From assembly GCA_946800325.1 (NCBI GenBank), contig OX326959.1, positions 10,050,862-10,114,861 of the forward strand: a stretch of DNA of 64,000 nt, in the 5' to 3' direction. Below the pieces are notes generated by a model. That model worked only from the letters and a program-made list of their open reading frames with translations. It ran no database searches and had not been told where the DNA came from. The DNA is from Luzula sylvatica. Lineage: Eukaryota > Streptophyta > Magnoliopsida > Poales > Juncaceae. Made by a program: the position numbers and the translations under genes. Each line of letters starts with the position of its first letter. Position 1 is the stretch's first letter. Below are positions 1 through 11,325 of this stretch, piece by piece.

Positions 1-48
1 TTTTAACCAGTTTATTCATTGTTTATTTATTTTTAATTTTAAAAAAAG

Positions 49-1298
49 GTTGTGTCTTGGTTCATGGGCTGAGCATGGAGAGAGAACTGGTGGGTTTTAC
101 GCTTGTAATAGTTACGAAACACAAAAGAAACAAGGAGTGGTATGTAATAATATAATATAACATAACATAACAAAAATAAAATAATAATAATTTATTTTTA
201 TTTTATTTTAAAATTCAGTTTGACGAGACAGAGAGGAGAAGAGAAATGGCGAAGACCTCTCTTGAACGATACACTCATTATTATGAACGTTGGGCCTCCA
301 ACCAAACTGTATTTTTCTCTAACCCTAATTTAATTAATTAATTTATCTTATTTATTTTTATTTTATTAAATATATATTTTTTTTTCTATGTCTATGCAGT
401 CGAGGATGAAAGCTCTTGCAGATCTAGAAGCAATGAAAACTACCAAGGTTTTTCTTTTTTCATTTCTTTTATATAACAAATTGCCAAAATTATATTTTTT
501 TAATAAAATTTAAATATAGATTGCGGAGCTGAGCAATAACATTAAAGAACCCGAAACCAATTTGAAATTCATTCTCGATGCATGGCAACAGGTTCCTTTT
601 TTCTAAATCTCAAACCTTTTTTTTTTAAATATTTAATACGCTCAATATACCGTTTTGACGAACAATATGCCATTTTGTACAGATTGTGGAGTGTAGGCGA
701 GTTCTCAGATGGACTTATGCTTATGGATACTACATTCCAGAAAACGACACCGCTAAAAGACAATTCTTCGAATATCTCCAAGGTTTTTTTTATTATTATT
801 ATTTAATATTTAATAAGTTATATTATTTATTAATTTATTTTAAAAAATATAGGTGAAGCCGAAACTGGCTTGGAAAGGCTTCATATGTGTGTTGAAAAAG
901 ATTTACAACATTTTTTTCAAGAAAAACCCACTGAGGAATTTTGCCAATTTCGCACTAAACTTGCCGGCCTCACTAGGTATTTATTTATTTTGCAAATTAG
1001 ACCCTGTGTATTATATTATGTTAAATTATTTTATTTTTTGTGCAGCGTGACGAAGAATTATTTTGAGAATTTAGTACGAGCGCTGGAAAATGGATTGAAG
1101 GACGTAAACTCTACTTTGTGTAGCGGAGAAACCTCCACATCGAAAATTAACGAGAAGGATAAAAAGGGGAAGAATATAGGGTCGACCCATGCTGATGTGG
1201 CTGGCGTCAGTGACGAGGACCATTGGGCTTGTGACAGGTGTACATGTGCTAATCCCGTGTCGTCGGATACTTGCCAAGTTTGCAGTCACCGTCTTTAG
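49..1298 (+). CDS. ARI: ARIADNE-type RBR E3 ubiquitin ligase, C-terminal part (5' end outside window)
   Basis: Exons read by eye: 49-139, 219-308, 400-447, 520-591, 683-782, 853-976, 1046-1298, all with GT..AG introns; 258 residues plus TAG remain in frame. The first exon opens in the last part of RING2 ([19 protein letters not shown]), so RING1, IBR and the catalytic RING2 cysteine lie upstream of the window. The helical Ariadne domain follows ([17 protein letters not shown], then a stretch ending [16 protein letters not shown]), then a lysine-rich linker and a C-terminal RanBP2-type zinc finger ([10 protein letters not shown], then CQVC). Ariadne proteins move ubiquitin from E2 through a RING2 cysteine thioester; the Ariadne domain is autoinhibitory. 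The finger and order fit plant ARI5/7/8-like members, but the exact orthologue is not fixed. The ATG at 246 is internal, not a start. Confidence 0.94.
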
Positions 1299-2480
1299 CT
1301 GAGATAATTATGGGTTTGGTGGGTGTAGATAATAAGTAAAAGTGGTGGTGTGGGTGAGTGAGCGAGTGTGTGGGTGTGTTTGTTGTGGTACTTGTGTTTA
1401 GACTTTCCTTTTGTGCTCTTAAGGATTTGTTTTAACTTGTGGGAGTGTTAATTTATTTGTAAGGATTATGTATGCATGTTTTAAATTGGATGATGTGAAA
1501 GTTGAATTTGGGGGAAAATCCCTATTGAAAATTTGTCTAGTGTAAATTCAAAACTATAATTTGTTTTATTATTTATGAAAAATGTAATTTAGACGGGTAC
1601 TTCCCGAAAATAACTAATGAATTTTATCACTTGTATAAATAACTAATGAATCTAGGCGGGTACATCACAACATTTTGAAATGTATATTGTTAATAAATTT
1701 TTTATATAATACATAAACACAATTAAGATTATACATGATGTCATATTTAATAAAAATATAATTAAAAATATTTAATATAAAATTTATATAAATAAAAAAT
1801 ATTTAGTATTATAAGATGTTTCCTAATTGATATTTCTTAAGAAGTAACAATAATATTTTATATGTATTTGTAAGTTCAAAAAATTATGTGGTTTGTTAGG
1901 CAAACTCTACTCTTTTCTTTTATTATTTTCTGATAATATCATTTTTTTTGGGCAAAATAATATTATACATTATTCTCTTAGTTATACATTTAATAATAAT
2001 AATAATATTAAAATTCAATTAAATATTCATGTTATTTTGCATTGCCTTTTTTACATAATTTTTTTCTTCAAAAAGTGTAGTTAGATAATAATTTATGCAG
2101 AAACCATATTTATATGGAGTTTCAAAACAAATAGAAAATTAAAACGTATTTAATAATGGATGTTTTAGTATAAGATACACGATATATGACTAAAAGTTAT
2201 CAGTTTTAAGGAAAAAAAAGATTTAAGACCAAAAAAAAAAATATGGGACTAATTTAATATGATCTTTTATAATACCCAAACTTGTTGAATTTTCAACTAT
2301 GTAAATAGTAATGTTTTATTTAATATAATATTAATCATCAGATTGATATTATTATTTTTGCCATGATTGATATTGAATATAATATAAAAACAAACCACAT
2401 CACATTATTCTATGCTTGAAATAAAAGTGATGATATGATTTCTTGTAAATGTTCAAAAATAAATAACTAAAGTATATATA
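1299..2480. other. Intergenic: ARI 3' UTR and AT-rich DNA
   Basis: The first ~200 bases after the ARI stop are G/T-rich and probably 3' UTR. A short direct repeat (AATAACTAATGA) occurs near 1610 and 1637. The rest is AT-rich with no coding, RNA or element structure that I can support. Confidence 0.5.
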
Positions 2481-2491
2481 TAAACACTTAC

Positions 2492-3301
2492 CTGATTAGT
2501 TTTGCATGAGCAGTAGATTTATCGAGACCGAGAACCAAATTTATATTATCTTTTCAGAGTTCCATCAAATGGACGCGCTCGAGTTATTAGTTCTCATACC
2601 AGTTCACCATTTTTGTCTTGTGATTCGAATCATCCACTTCTGACATAAAAAATACAGTAAATATTATATTATCTAAAATGCTGATTCGAACAAATAATAA
2701 GAATTATAATATATCAGAGAAAATCGTTTTCGAAAACGTCAGAAATGAAGCTGAGTTTTTTAAAATGAGATAAGAGGGTGAAAAAAAAAAAAGTGAGATA
2801 TTCAAAATAGAGTTCACATGATGTGGACAATTTGCCAATGATAATCGCGATTTTTTTTAATCTGCCCCCAAATCCCGAACTTAACACCGGTCAAAATCAA
2901 GAGGGGAAACTGAGAATATGCCCTTTGTTATGAAAAATCAGCATACAATTGGGGCACAGCATGATGTTTATACGTCTAATCAAACAATTAATATGCAACA
3001 TGAAAATTCTTAATTAGTATCAGATCGAATCGAATCAAATCGAATTGAATCGATTAGTCATAATAGATGGAAAGTCTCAGCAGACTACTTAATTCATCTT
3101 CAGAAAAAAAGAAAAATCAACATACTATTGGTAAGGAAATTGGGGGCAGAACGATACTTGTACAGATCATCAAATAATCGACCTGCAGTATGAAAATAGC
3201 AAATTAATATCGAATCGAATTGTTTATAGATGGAAAGATTCAGTGAACAATACCTCTTGCCTTTTATCGATCGGACGAAATAGCGGCTCTACACCTGCCA
3301 T
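2492..3301 (-). pseudogene. Possible relic or start of an unidentified gene
   Basis: On the minus strand a pyrimidine-rich leader precedes an ATG at 3301. It opens a 16-codon exon (MAGVEPLFRPIDKRQE) ending at 3254 before a GTATTG donor. Further on, 2639-2492 is bounded by a TTTTTTATGTCAG acceptor and a consensus CAG|GTAAGT donor, but it contains early stops in all frames. Between them is an imperfect tandem duplication. This looks like the 5' end of a gene with mostly non-coding or decayed exons. I do not recognise the product and no complete ORF can be assembled. It could be chance. Confidence 0.25.
2935..3255. repeat. Imperfect ~180-bp tandem duplication
   Basis: Two diverged copies (about 2935-3105 and 3115-3255) share ordered blocks: AAAATCA(G/A)CATAC, an AATTGGGG run, a TCAAA(C)AAT block, GAATCGAAT and GATGGAAAG. 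They lie inside the possible minus-strand gene described at 2492-3301. Confidence 0.5.
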
Positions 3302-3723
3302 TTGCAGAGTAAACTAAGAAGAAGGAAAGAACCGAGAGAGGTGATAATGAAATAAAAGAAGGGGAATAATGTAAAAATAAAGAGAGAAAGAAACGTAAAA
3401 TAAAGAGGAACACACGCGTACATTGTGGACGAACACACACGTCGAATGGAGAGATAGCAGACGTGGCTTAACGAGGGACGTTGTTTACCAAGAAGATTAT
3501 AACTTTTAAGAAATGATAGTGATATTAACATGAAATATTTTTTATTCGGAAAAAGAGAGTGTTTAAATTTGAAATGATAATTTTACATTCATTTCATAGA
3601 AAATTTTAGTGATTTTTTTTTGTATCTAGTAATTATTTTTTGCATTTTAACATGGGATATAGGAAATGTAAATTTGATTTAACAAATTTGATTTAACACA
3701 TGATTCATTTTATCATTAAAACA

Positions 3724-4436
3724 TAAGGGGATTTACATATTTAGTATATTTACTCTTTTTTTTTTAAACTTAAAACTATATATTTACCATTCTTAAAAAA
3801 TTAAAAATCATCTAATTTTATCATCAAAAAATTAAAAATCATCTAATTTCTCCGATAATTTACAGTCAATATTTAAAATTACTATTTTAACCCTTACATA
3901 GTTACATATTTACCCTTCTAAAAAGTCAAAATATCGTACTTATCCTTTTAAAATAAAAATATTATATTTAACCTCTCAAATAAAAATAACAGCCTTCCGA
4001 AAGGAAATGTCAAATTCATAAAGAATGAAACCCGAATTTGGAGAATCGGAAAATGAAATCCTTACTAAATTATTATATAAATTGTTTCTAGATTGTTTAG
4101 TATGTTTTAAATTACATTGTTTTGTATGTTTTAAATTGGACGGCAAATATGATCAGTCGTTTCGGAAGAGTATGTTTGTTATTTTTATTATTGGGAGGGT
4201 AAATATGATATTTTTATTTTTCAAAAGATAAATATGATATTTTGAGTTTTTGAAAGGAAAAAATAGTAATTTTCAATATTGATCGTTAAGTTCAACGAAG
4301 AAATTGGATGGTTTTTAATTTTTGGGCAAATATGATATTTTAGGTTTGCGAATGGATAAGCATGACATTTTAATTTTAAGAAGGAAAAATGTGTAATTTT
4401 AAGTTTAAAAAAAGCTAAATATGTAAATCCCCTAAG
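3724..4436. mobile_element. 713-bp long inverted repeat (foldback/MITE-like)
   Basis: The left arm 3724-4001 and the right arm ~4160-4436 are imperfect reverse complements. The outer ends read TAAGGGGATTTACATATTTA and, on the other strand, TTAGGGGATTTACATATTTA. Within the arms, units like AAAATATCATATTTACCC recur every ~25-35 bases, so the arms are also internally periodic. The loop (~160 bp) is not coding. No clear target-site duplication was found. It could be a non-autonomous foldback element; a transcript would form a long hairpin. Confidence 0.75.
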
Positions 4437-5031
4437 ACAAATGTCGGTGAAATATGAGAGAAAATGGGAAAATTCTGATAGATGAGTAAATATTTGGAGC
4501 ATTTCTGCAATGATTCAGCATAGAAATAAAATTCGGAACATAATTTTGATTTTGAAAATATTTCGAAACTAACTTAAAATTTATTTTAATAATCAATTGA
4601 CACCGAATTTTAAAAATCTTGTTTATGAATTAGAGTTAACCACGATTAGATAGTGACATTTATTTTTGAGAAAATAACAATCTGGTTTTATAAACCGGTG
4701 AAGTATTCAATTCATAAAAGGAATACATGTTCCCATATTTTATCATTACGTTTTTTTATATCTTACTGAATATATTTAATTTTAACAATTGATTAACATA
4801 TAACTTAAACTTTGTCAAACTTATTAATTTGAATTCATATAAATAATTATTAATGATATGATTCTTAATTGTCTTATTAATTATTAATTATGCATGTTAG
4901 TGTTAATTCAAATATGCAAACTTTCATAGGATATCTTGGTGCAATGTAAATTTTTCTATTATTTTATATGCTCGTGTCAGATATAAAGTGAAAAAGGAAA
5001 TTTTATTTTAACCTCAAAATTTACCCATCAC

Positions 5032-5137
5032 AATTTTTATATTCTAATTAATACATATTATTAGTATGGTAATTAAAAACACATAATTTTTATATTCTAA
5101 TTAATACATATTATTAGTATGATAATTATAAACACAT
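5032..5137. repeat. 53-bp tandem duplication
   Basis: A block starting AATTTTTATATTCTAATTAA and running to AAACACATA occurs twice with a 53-base period (starts at 5032 and 5085) and only a couple of differences, suggesting a recent local duplication. Confidence 0.85.
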
Positions 5138-5859
5138 AATTAACGATTAAATAATATTATTTTAAATTAGTAATTGAAATGAATGTTAATTATAGATTAG
5201 TTATTTGATAATTAGACGATATGTATTGGTTATTAAGTTAATAAAATGTAATAACTAAAATATAAGAAATGTGGCAGTTGAATTTGGGGTCACATAACAA
5301 CTAATTTATTAAAGTTTTTAACAAATCAAATCAAATGATTAATGTATTTTATTCGATTTGACTAATTAATGAGTTTTAAGCTATCTAAATCACTGAATTT
5401 TTAAAATTAGTGTATCGAAGTACCGTGTTATTAAAATGGGAATTTTTTTAATTCTAGATCAAATATGTTTGCAATTGATGAAAACAACCACAATAGTTCG
5501 GTAATTGCGAATACAATATTCTCGACTTTTCAAAAATTGAGAAATCTAAAATATGTTGTTTTGCAAAATGTTAAGTTCTTTTTCACATTTTAATACACAT
5601 TTTCCTCTTTAATTGCCTTTCATTAATCATCATTTATCCTTTACTCTTTAATTATCTTCCCTTAACAATTTAATGTCATCCTCAACATATTAAATATTAA
5701 ATAAAGTATGAAGAAAGAGAGTGTGTATTAATATTAAATATTAAATAGAATAGAGACAAAATATATATGTACATATAGTTGAATGGACAAGTTAAAAATA
5801 GACATTAACTATTTACTATAGAAATTTGAAAAGATACATGTAGATATGAAATGAGGTCA

Positions 5860-6120
5860 TATGCGGCCCCTCAAAACTAAAAAAAACATACTTGATGTGA
5901 TGACAAAATATAATTAAATAGATTGATTAGTATTAATAATTGAATTGGATAAAAATTTAATTGATCGTTGAATTAAATTGACTTGTTAATCGACATGTAT
6001 TAATATTGATATATTATAAATTATTGACGTATCAATTAAACGTGTTAATTAATATTTGATTGAGACAATTAAAAGTGTTACTAAATTCACTTCATTTTTG
6101 TTTGTCACCTCATCAAGACT
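5860..6120 (-). repeat. Dispersed repeat family B, minus-strand copy
   Basis: Read on the minus strand, this segment (TCTTGATGAGGTGA, then ACGTCAATAATTTATAATAT, then AATACTAATCAA) aligns in order with 14160-14475 on the plus strand. It is AT-rich and non-coding, and probably a small non-autonomous element. The two copies lie in opposite orientation about 8 kb apart. Confidence 0.6.
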
Positions 6121-6222
6121 CTTGAGATGAGTCTGGAGAGCAAAGTATATTTTCCCATATAAAAGATACATAATTAATGACTATATGAATTTGAAAAGAT
6201 ACAAATAAATGAATACATTATG

Positions 6223-7240
6223 GAGAATACATATTTATCTCTACTTGTTTATCAATTATGTCTAATTAATTAAAGTATGTATGTATTCTTCAATATTTTT
6301 GAAATTCCAGTAGTCATTAATTATGTTTATCTTCTTCAATATTCTTTCAAAGTTTAGGTTTTTTGTAAATAAAATTTCATATTTAATTGAGTCAAAAAAA
6401 AAAATGAATGAACTCGATCCAAAATGAACCAAGATTAATGTAATTTTTGCATTAATTGATTTATATGGATCATATTCAAATGAAGAATCAATTCATTTTG
6501 ATCTTTTGATCAAGATTAAATGGTCCATATTAAGTTGATAATGTAGTCTTCTAAAAAAGAAAGAATTTCTATATTGAGAATACATATTTATCTCTACTTG
6601 TTTATCAATTATGTCTAATTAAAAATATGTATGTATTCTTCAATATTTTTGAAATTCCAGTAGTCATTAATTATGTTTCTTTTTCTTCAATATTCTTTCA
6701 AAATTTAGATTTTGAAAAATTTGACATTTAATTGAGACAAAAAATATGAATGAACTCGATCTACAATAAACCAAGGTTAATGTAATTTTTACATTAGTTG
6801 TTTTATGTGGACCATGTTCAAATGAAAAATCAACTAATTTGGATTTTGATCAAGATCAAATTGTCCATATTAAGTTGATGATGTGACCTTCTATAAAACA
6901 AGAATTTCTTTAGAATTATACGATAAAATATAATATAACATATAATCATTATTATTTTTCAATTATTATATGTTACAAAAGTTTAGGATTTTTTAGAATT
7001 AAAAATGATAACAACTTACTTTAGTTACTACATATGTAAATTTAGGGTGTTGTACAATATTAAAAAAGAACTAGTGTTTTAATTTTTAAAAAATATATTT
7101 AACCGAGACAATAAATATGAACGAACTTAGTCCACAATAGACCAAAGTTCATGTAACTTTTATTTTAATTATCATGTTCAAATGAATAATTAATTAATTT
7201 AGACCGTTTGATCAAGATCCAATGATCCGTATTTCAAAAT
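6223..7240 (+). repeat. Dispersed repeat family A: tandem copies with ~353-bp period
   Basis: The segment starting GAGAATACATATTTATCTC occurs at 6223 and 6576 and is followed each time by the same ~300 bp, ending in a conserved block (TTGATCAAGAT, then TGGTCCATATTAAGTTGAT). A third, partial copy of the block lies at ~7090-7235. The block recurs at 16240-16390 and 16600-16745 on the same strand, and inverted at 26815-26960 and 27570-27720, giving seven copies in the window. It is non-coding. Confidence 0.75.
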
Positions 7241-7721
7241 TGAGTTCATTATTTTTAAAATTGATAGTAAAAGTCTTCTCTAGCATATCCCCATTAGTGA
7301 TATATTTGCCGTAAAGTTTCAGCTGAGAAATAATTCTAAATATTGCGGAATTATAGTCACACACCGACTTAAAATCATGTAACCTCAGGTGCGTCAACTC
7401 GTCAGGAGCCCTTGATCAGAGTATTATCGTCTTCTGGTGGTAAAACCTCTCCTTGAGATTTTTCCACAAAATTAGAGGATCTTTGATAGTAAGTCATTCA
7501 TTCTTTAATGCTTTGTGGAGATGGTGGCGAAGTAAAATCACCGTCTTCGCCCGTTCTTGGATCGATGCTTTGTTATTTGCTTTTATGACGTCTCCGAGAT
7601 CTAACATGTGGTCCCCTTGAATATCCTTGGTTCAAGGAAGCTTTGCGTCGAGAATTCATGATAAGTAATTCTTATTCGATATGTCAAGGACAACAAATTC
7701 AAGTTTCATCAAATTTGACAT
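7212..7721 (-). pseudogene. Copia-type retrotransposon gag (UBN2-like) relic
   Basis: Translation of the minus strand from the ATG at 7721 gives MSNLMKLEFVVLDISNKNYL, stop, ILDAKLP, stop, TKDIQGDHMLDLGDVIKANN, then HLRLHDFKSVCDYNSAIFRI and ISQLKLYGKYITNGDMLEKT. This order is characteristic of the plant Copia Gag family (LDISGKNYLSW, then HLRLQDFKSVSEYNSAMFRI, then LEKTF). At least four in-frame stops and loss of the 3' half, where a dispersed repeat begins near 7245, show that it is dead. The plus-strand ORF at 7643-7849 is its shadow. Confidence 0.85.
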
Positions 7722-8820
7722 CTCAAAGTTATATAAATGAGGTGAATAAATTAGACCCTCGCAAATTTTACATCGAAACTTCAAGTTCTGGTAAGAATGC
7801 ATTTCAAATTATTATGTACATCAATAATCTAAATTTCAACTTTGCATAAATAATCCGAATTCAATGTGCGAAAATAAATGTACAATAAAAATGAATGTAT
7901 ATGCCAGTAATTTTTTGTGCGCTATTTAAACTCGTAATTTCTGATATGTTAACAAAATGAACATGCAAATTATGATTATATTAATGTTTGATGTATAATT
8001 TGTTTTCATTAACAAAAGAGACAGAAATATTTGAAAAAAAATTGCGAAATATCTACAAACAGACACAACAATCAATGATCAGATATTTGGCAAAGTAATT
8101 TGGTACAATATTTTGGAACAATATATTTAAATATGATATTAAAACAAGTGACATGGACAAAAGTTTATCTCACCGAACAGTGATATGGAAAATCAGTAAT
8201 ATGGACAAAAGTAATATATTGGTATTTGGTAATATGGACAAAAGTAATATATTGCTTCCAAAGTATATCTCAACGGTTTAAAAAAATCACAAGAAAAACT
8301 TCAGGTTTCAATTTACAAATAACAATGAAACTTCAAATTTCATTATCATAAAATTCAAATATATCATAAAAGAGACAAATTATCATTAAAAAATAAATAT
8401 ACATCTACAAATTAACAGAAAAATAAACAATACATTCGACTAAAATTTCAAGATCGTTGTTTGGTTTAAAGATCTCAGTTGACAAGAATCTCGTACTGAT
8501 AACGTGGTACAAATAAAAAAACAAAAGAAAATATTTGGAAAGACAATATTTTTTATTGAAATGGACTGAAAAAATACAATAATCACTACTTCTTTATATA
8601 TTAGAAGGTGAATACAAATTAAAAAATCTATTGTATTATAAAATGCTAGAATATAAAAAAATAACATAATATCAAATATACTAAATATCATATAATTAAT
8701 AGCTCCATATTTATAAAATGTATTGCTTGACATTCATATTATTGTATTTATAACATATATTTTGATTTAAAGTTTTATTAAAATGTATTTATACCGATTT
8801 CAAATTCTATAAAGGTATAT
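7722..8820. other. AT-rich intergenic DNA
   Basis: Apart from the motif at 8491, this holds a short direct repeat (AATATGGACAAAAGTAATAT near 8203 and 8231) and related fragments from ~8150. It is probably decayed retroelement leader. No gene is seen. Confidence 0.4.
8491..8508 (-). other. Possible leader motif of the same retroelement
   Basis: On the minus strand this reads CCACGTTATCAGTACGAG. It resembles the sequence found just inside the 5' LTR of plant Copia elements that carry the gag type seen at 7212-7721, and lies ~770 bp upstream of that gag in the right orientation. I could not delimit an LTR. The assignment rests on memory of the family and is weak. Confidence 0.35.
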
Positions 8821-9095
8821 AAAGATAATTAATTGAGGGCAATTAAATGTTAACCGTGGAGGATTTTGCGTCCCGAACCCATCTAAAATACTCAAATCAA
8901 GACACAACCCAAAACCTCTAAAAACAACACGCCGTGTTTTAGCGTTCTGTTTTGTAGGTTCTTATGTGCGTTTTGCATAAACCCAAAATCTTTCTCGGCT
9001 TCAACTCGTCGCTAGGGTTTTCTTCTCTACATTACACACTATCCCATTGTGTGGTCTTTCTTTATTTGATATCCTCTAATATCCTATTGGTGATA
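8821..9095 (+). other. Gene-like leader interrupted by the LINE
   Basis: This less AT-rich stretch contains a CTAGGGTTTTCTTCTC leader-like segment and an ATG at 8964 that reads into the LINE without a stop. The pre-insertion sequence continues at 11326. I could not identify a protein across the joined flanks. It may be a 5' UTR/promoter or unrelated low-copy DNA. The ORF running from 8964 into reverse transcriptase is a product of the insertion, not a native gene. Confidence 0.35.
9078..9095 (+). repeat. LINE target-site duplication, left copy (18 bp)
   Basis: AATATCCTATTGGTGATA is repeated exactly at 11308-11325, directly after the LINE A-tail. The LINE-distal bases diverge on both sides, so this is the target-site duplication. 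Confidence 0.95.
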
Positions 9096-11128
9096 TCATC
9101 AACAGACCATGTTAGCCCATTTACGGAATCAAAAATTAAGACTGCTGTATTTGATCTACAAAAAGGTAAATCTTGTGGCCCGGATGGAGTAATTTCTGAA
9201 TTCTTTCAGGTATTATGGACAACCGTTAAGCCACAATTGATCCATATTCTACACAGCTTCTTCGAATGTAATATTAATCTCTATCAGATCAATCGGGCTG
9301 TTATTACATTAATACCAAAAAAACAATGCCCCGCAGAATTGGCTGACTTCAGACCTATAAGCATTATCTCTGCACCAATTAAAGTCATTTCCAAAATATT
9401 GGCTACTAGATTACAACCTTTTATGCCTCTGCTCATATCTAACTGCCAGACAGCTTTCATACAAGGGCGATCAATTCTTGACTCATTCACTGCCACAAGA
9501 GAAATTCTCTCTCAATACCATAAGAGGAAAATACCATCTATTCTGCTTAAAATTGACTTCCAAAAAGCATTTGGTACAATTTCATGGGATTACTTATTTT
9601 ATATCTTAAAGGCAAAAGGGTTTGATGATAAGTGGATCAAATGGGTTTCACACATTCTTTCTTCTTCCAGTTCAGCAATACTTACTAACGGTACTCTAGG
9701 CAAATACTTCAACCACAAGAGAGGTGTCAGACAGGGCGACCCTCTCTCACCATTATTGTTCAACTTGGCGGTTGATGGTTTACAAACAATTATCCGCAAT
9801 ATTGGGCCAAGTCTCGCATCCCCTATTCTCTTAGCTCCGCAAACAATTCAATATGCCGACGACACTATCATTATTCTCGAGGCCCACCCGACTAACCTTC
9901 GGATTATCTCTCAGGCCCTGGCATCCTTCACCAAAATTTCCGGACTTCAAATTAATTGGACAAAATCGGGTTTTGTCCCAATAGCAATACCAGATGAAAA
10001 TATTCCCCATTTAACCTCTCTTTTAAAATGTGACAAAAAAAACCTACCTATCCAATACCTAGGCCTTCCTCTCTCTATCAAAAAGCCTTCCCGTCTTGCT
10101 TTCCAACCACTCATTACCAAATTATCACAAAGGCTAAACAAATGGCAAGGTCAAATGCTATCTTTAGGCGGTAGAATCACTCTAATCACATCAGTATTAG
10201 CTGCCTTACCAATATATTACATGCAAGTATTTCGTATTCCTGCCACAATACTTAAAGAAATCAACTCCATCATCAGGAATTTTTTCTGGTCAGGCACAAA
10301 CAAAACATCAGCCGGCAAATGCCTGGTCAAATGGTCAAAAGTATGCCAACCTAAAAACATGGAGGCCTAGGTCTTTCCAATCTTCACATCCAAAATACTT
10401 CAATTTTATTGAAGTGGCTTTTTAAAATAGATTTTCAAGAAAACTCATTGTGGACTCACTTCATTAAACAAATCTACGGAATACCGCAAACACAACTACT
10501 TTCAGCACAGGCTCTAAGATTCTCTTCTTACTTCGTTAAAGATCTACTCAAACTTCTTCCAATATACAAATTCATGTCCCATTCCGAAAATGGTCAAAAG
10601 TCTTTTCTCAACAGAACCACACCATCACTCAAATTCTCTACTAAAGAAGTCTACGATATACTAGTACACCCGGGCATAATATGCACCTGGACAAGTCAGC
10701 TCTTTAAGATCAAAACTCCACTTAAAATAAAGCTTTTCATATGGTTGGCACTCAACAATAGAATCCTAACACAAGAAAACCTAATGAAAAGAGGATGGCC
10801 TCATATTACGGCATGTGTGCTATGTTCTGAAACCACCGAATCGACAACACACCTATTCAATCAATGCAATTTTGCCAAAAGCTGCTTCAGTAACATAGGA
10901 CTAGACAATTGCGAACACTCTTGTCTATTGGAAGTATGGCAACACATGCATCAGAAGAAATTATCAAAATCTGAGAAATGCCGTCAACAACAAAAATGGG
11001 CTGCTACTGTGTGGCTTCTGTGGAAGGAAAGGAACAATAGAATTTTCAACCGGAAAGGGAAAACACCACTTCTCTTGGTGGACAATATTAGGGAACTAGT
11101 TCAATCTTGGAAACTAGCAGGAATCTAG
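9096..11128 (+). pseudogene. L1 LINE reverse transcriptase, frameshifted
   Basis: Visible RT landmarks: KSCGPDG, ADFRPISIISAPIKVISKIL, KIDFQKAF (motif A), RGVRQGDPLSPLLFNLA and the catalytic IQYADDTIII box. After IRNFFWSGT the frame breaks near 10358-10362: where GGLG is expected the sequence reads MEA and stop, consistent with loss of one base. The next frame continues LLKWLFKIDF, then the C-terminal zinc-binding region (IKLFIWLALNNRILTQENL, then CVLCSETTESTTHLF) and WLLWKERNNRIF, ending at 11128. In motif A the usual second aspartate (KAFD) is glycine (KAFG). The apparent start at 8964 is in flanking DNA. Confidence 0.93.
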
Positions 11129-11269
11129 AGTCGTTAGAGATTCCAAATTTGTTTTTTAGTCAAACCTTATTTTGAATGTTCTTATAGCTTTACATTACCT
11201 GATACTAGTATAAATGTTTCGTTTGTAATAATTGGCGCTCTGCGCATTTAATGATAACCAGAGCTGCAT

Positions 11270-11286
11270 GAACACGTTTCGTGCTC
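11270..11286 (+). other. LINE 3'-end stem-loop
   Basis: GAACACG-TTT-CGTGCTC can pair with one mismatch in a 7-bp stem with a TTT loop. It lies just before TCTTTCA and the A-tail. A different sequence with the same shape ends the LINE at 25622-26593. Confidence 0.6.
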
Positions 11287-11307
11287 TAGGCTCTCTTTCA
11301 AAAAAAA

Positions 11308-11325
11308 AATATCCTATTGGTGATA
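11308..11325 (+). repeat. LINE target-site duplication, right copy (18 bp)
   Basis: Exact copy of 9078-9095, directly following the A-tail. Confidence 0.95.

Larger units (their letters stand above)
9096..11307 (+). mobile_element. 5'-truncated L1-type LINE with exact target-site duplication
   Basis: This is a 2.2-kb non-LTR retrotransposon insertion. It starts abruptly inside the reverse transcriptase ORF (no ORF1 or endonuclease), runs through the RT and C-terminal zf-RVT region, has ~180 bp of 3' UTR and ends in a short A-tail (11300-11308). An exact 18-bp duplication flanks it. Five-prime truncation and an A-tail are the usual marks of target-primed reverse transcription. The intact duplication and a single frameshift in the ORF suggest a fairly recent insertion. 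Confidence 0.95.

Noticed and set aside
246..308. ATG at 246 as the start of the ARIADNE gene
   Set aside because: The exon is in frame with upstream residues FDETERRRE and the previous exon encodes the RING2 end, so the ATG is internal.
7643..7849. Plus-strand ORF of 68 codons
   Set aside because: It is the antisense shadow of the gag relic, whose minus-strand reading matches a known family.
8964..9095. N-terminal part of the ORF from 8964 as a native protein start
   Set aside because: It lies outside the LINE, left of the target-site duplication; the ORF is an accidental fusion with the inserted reverse transcriptase.
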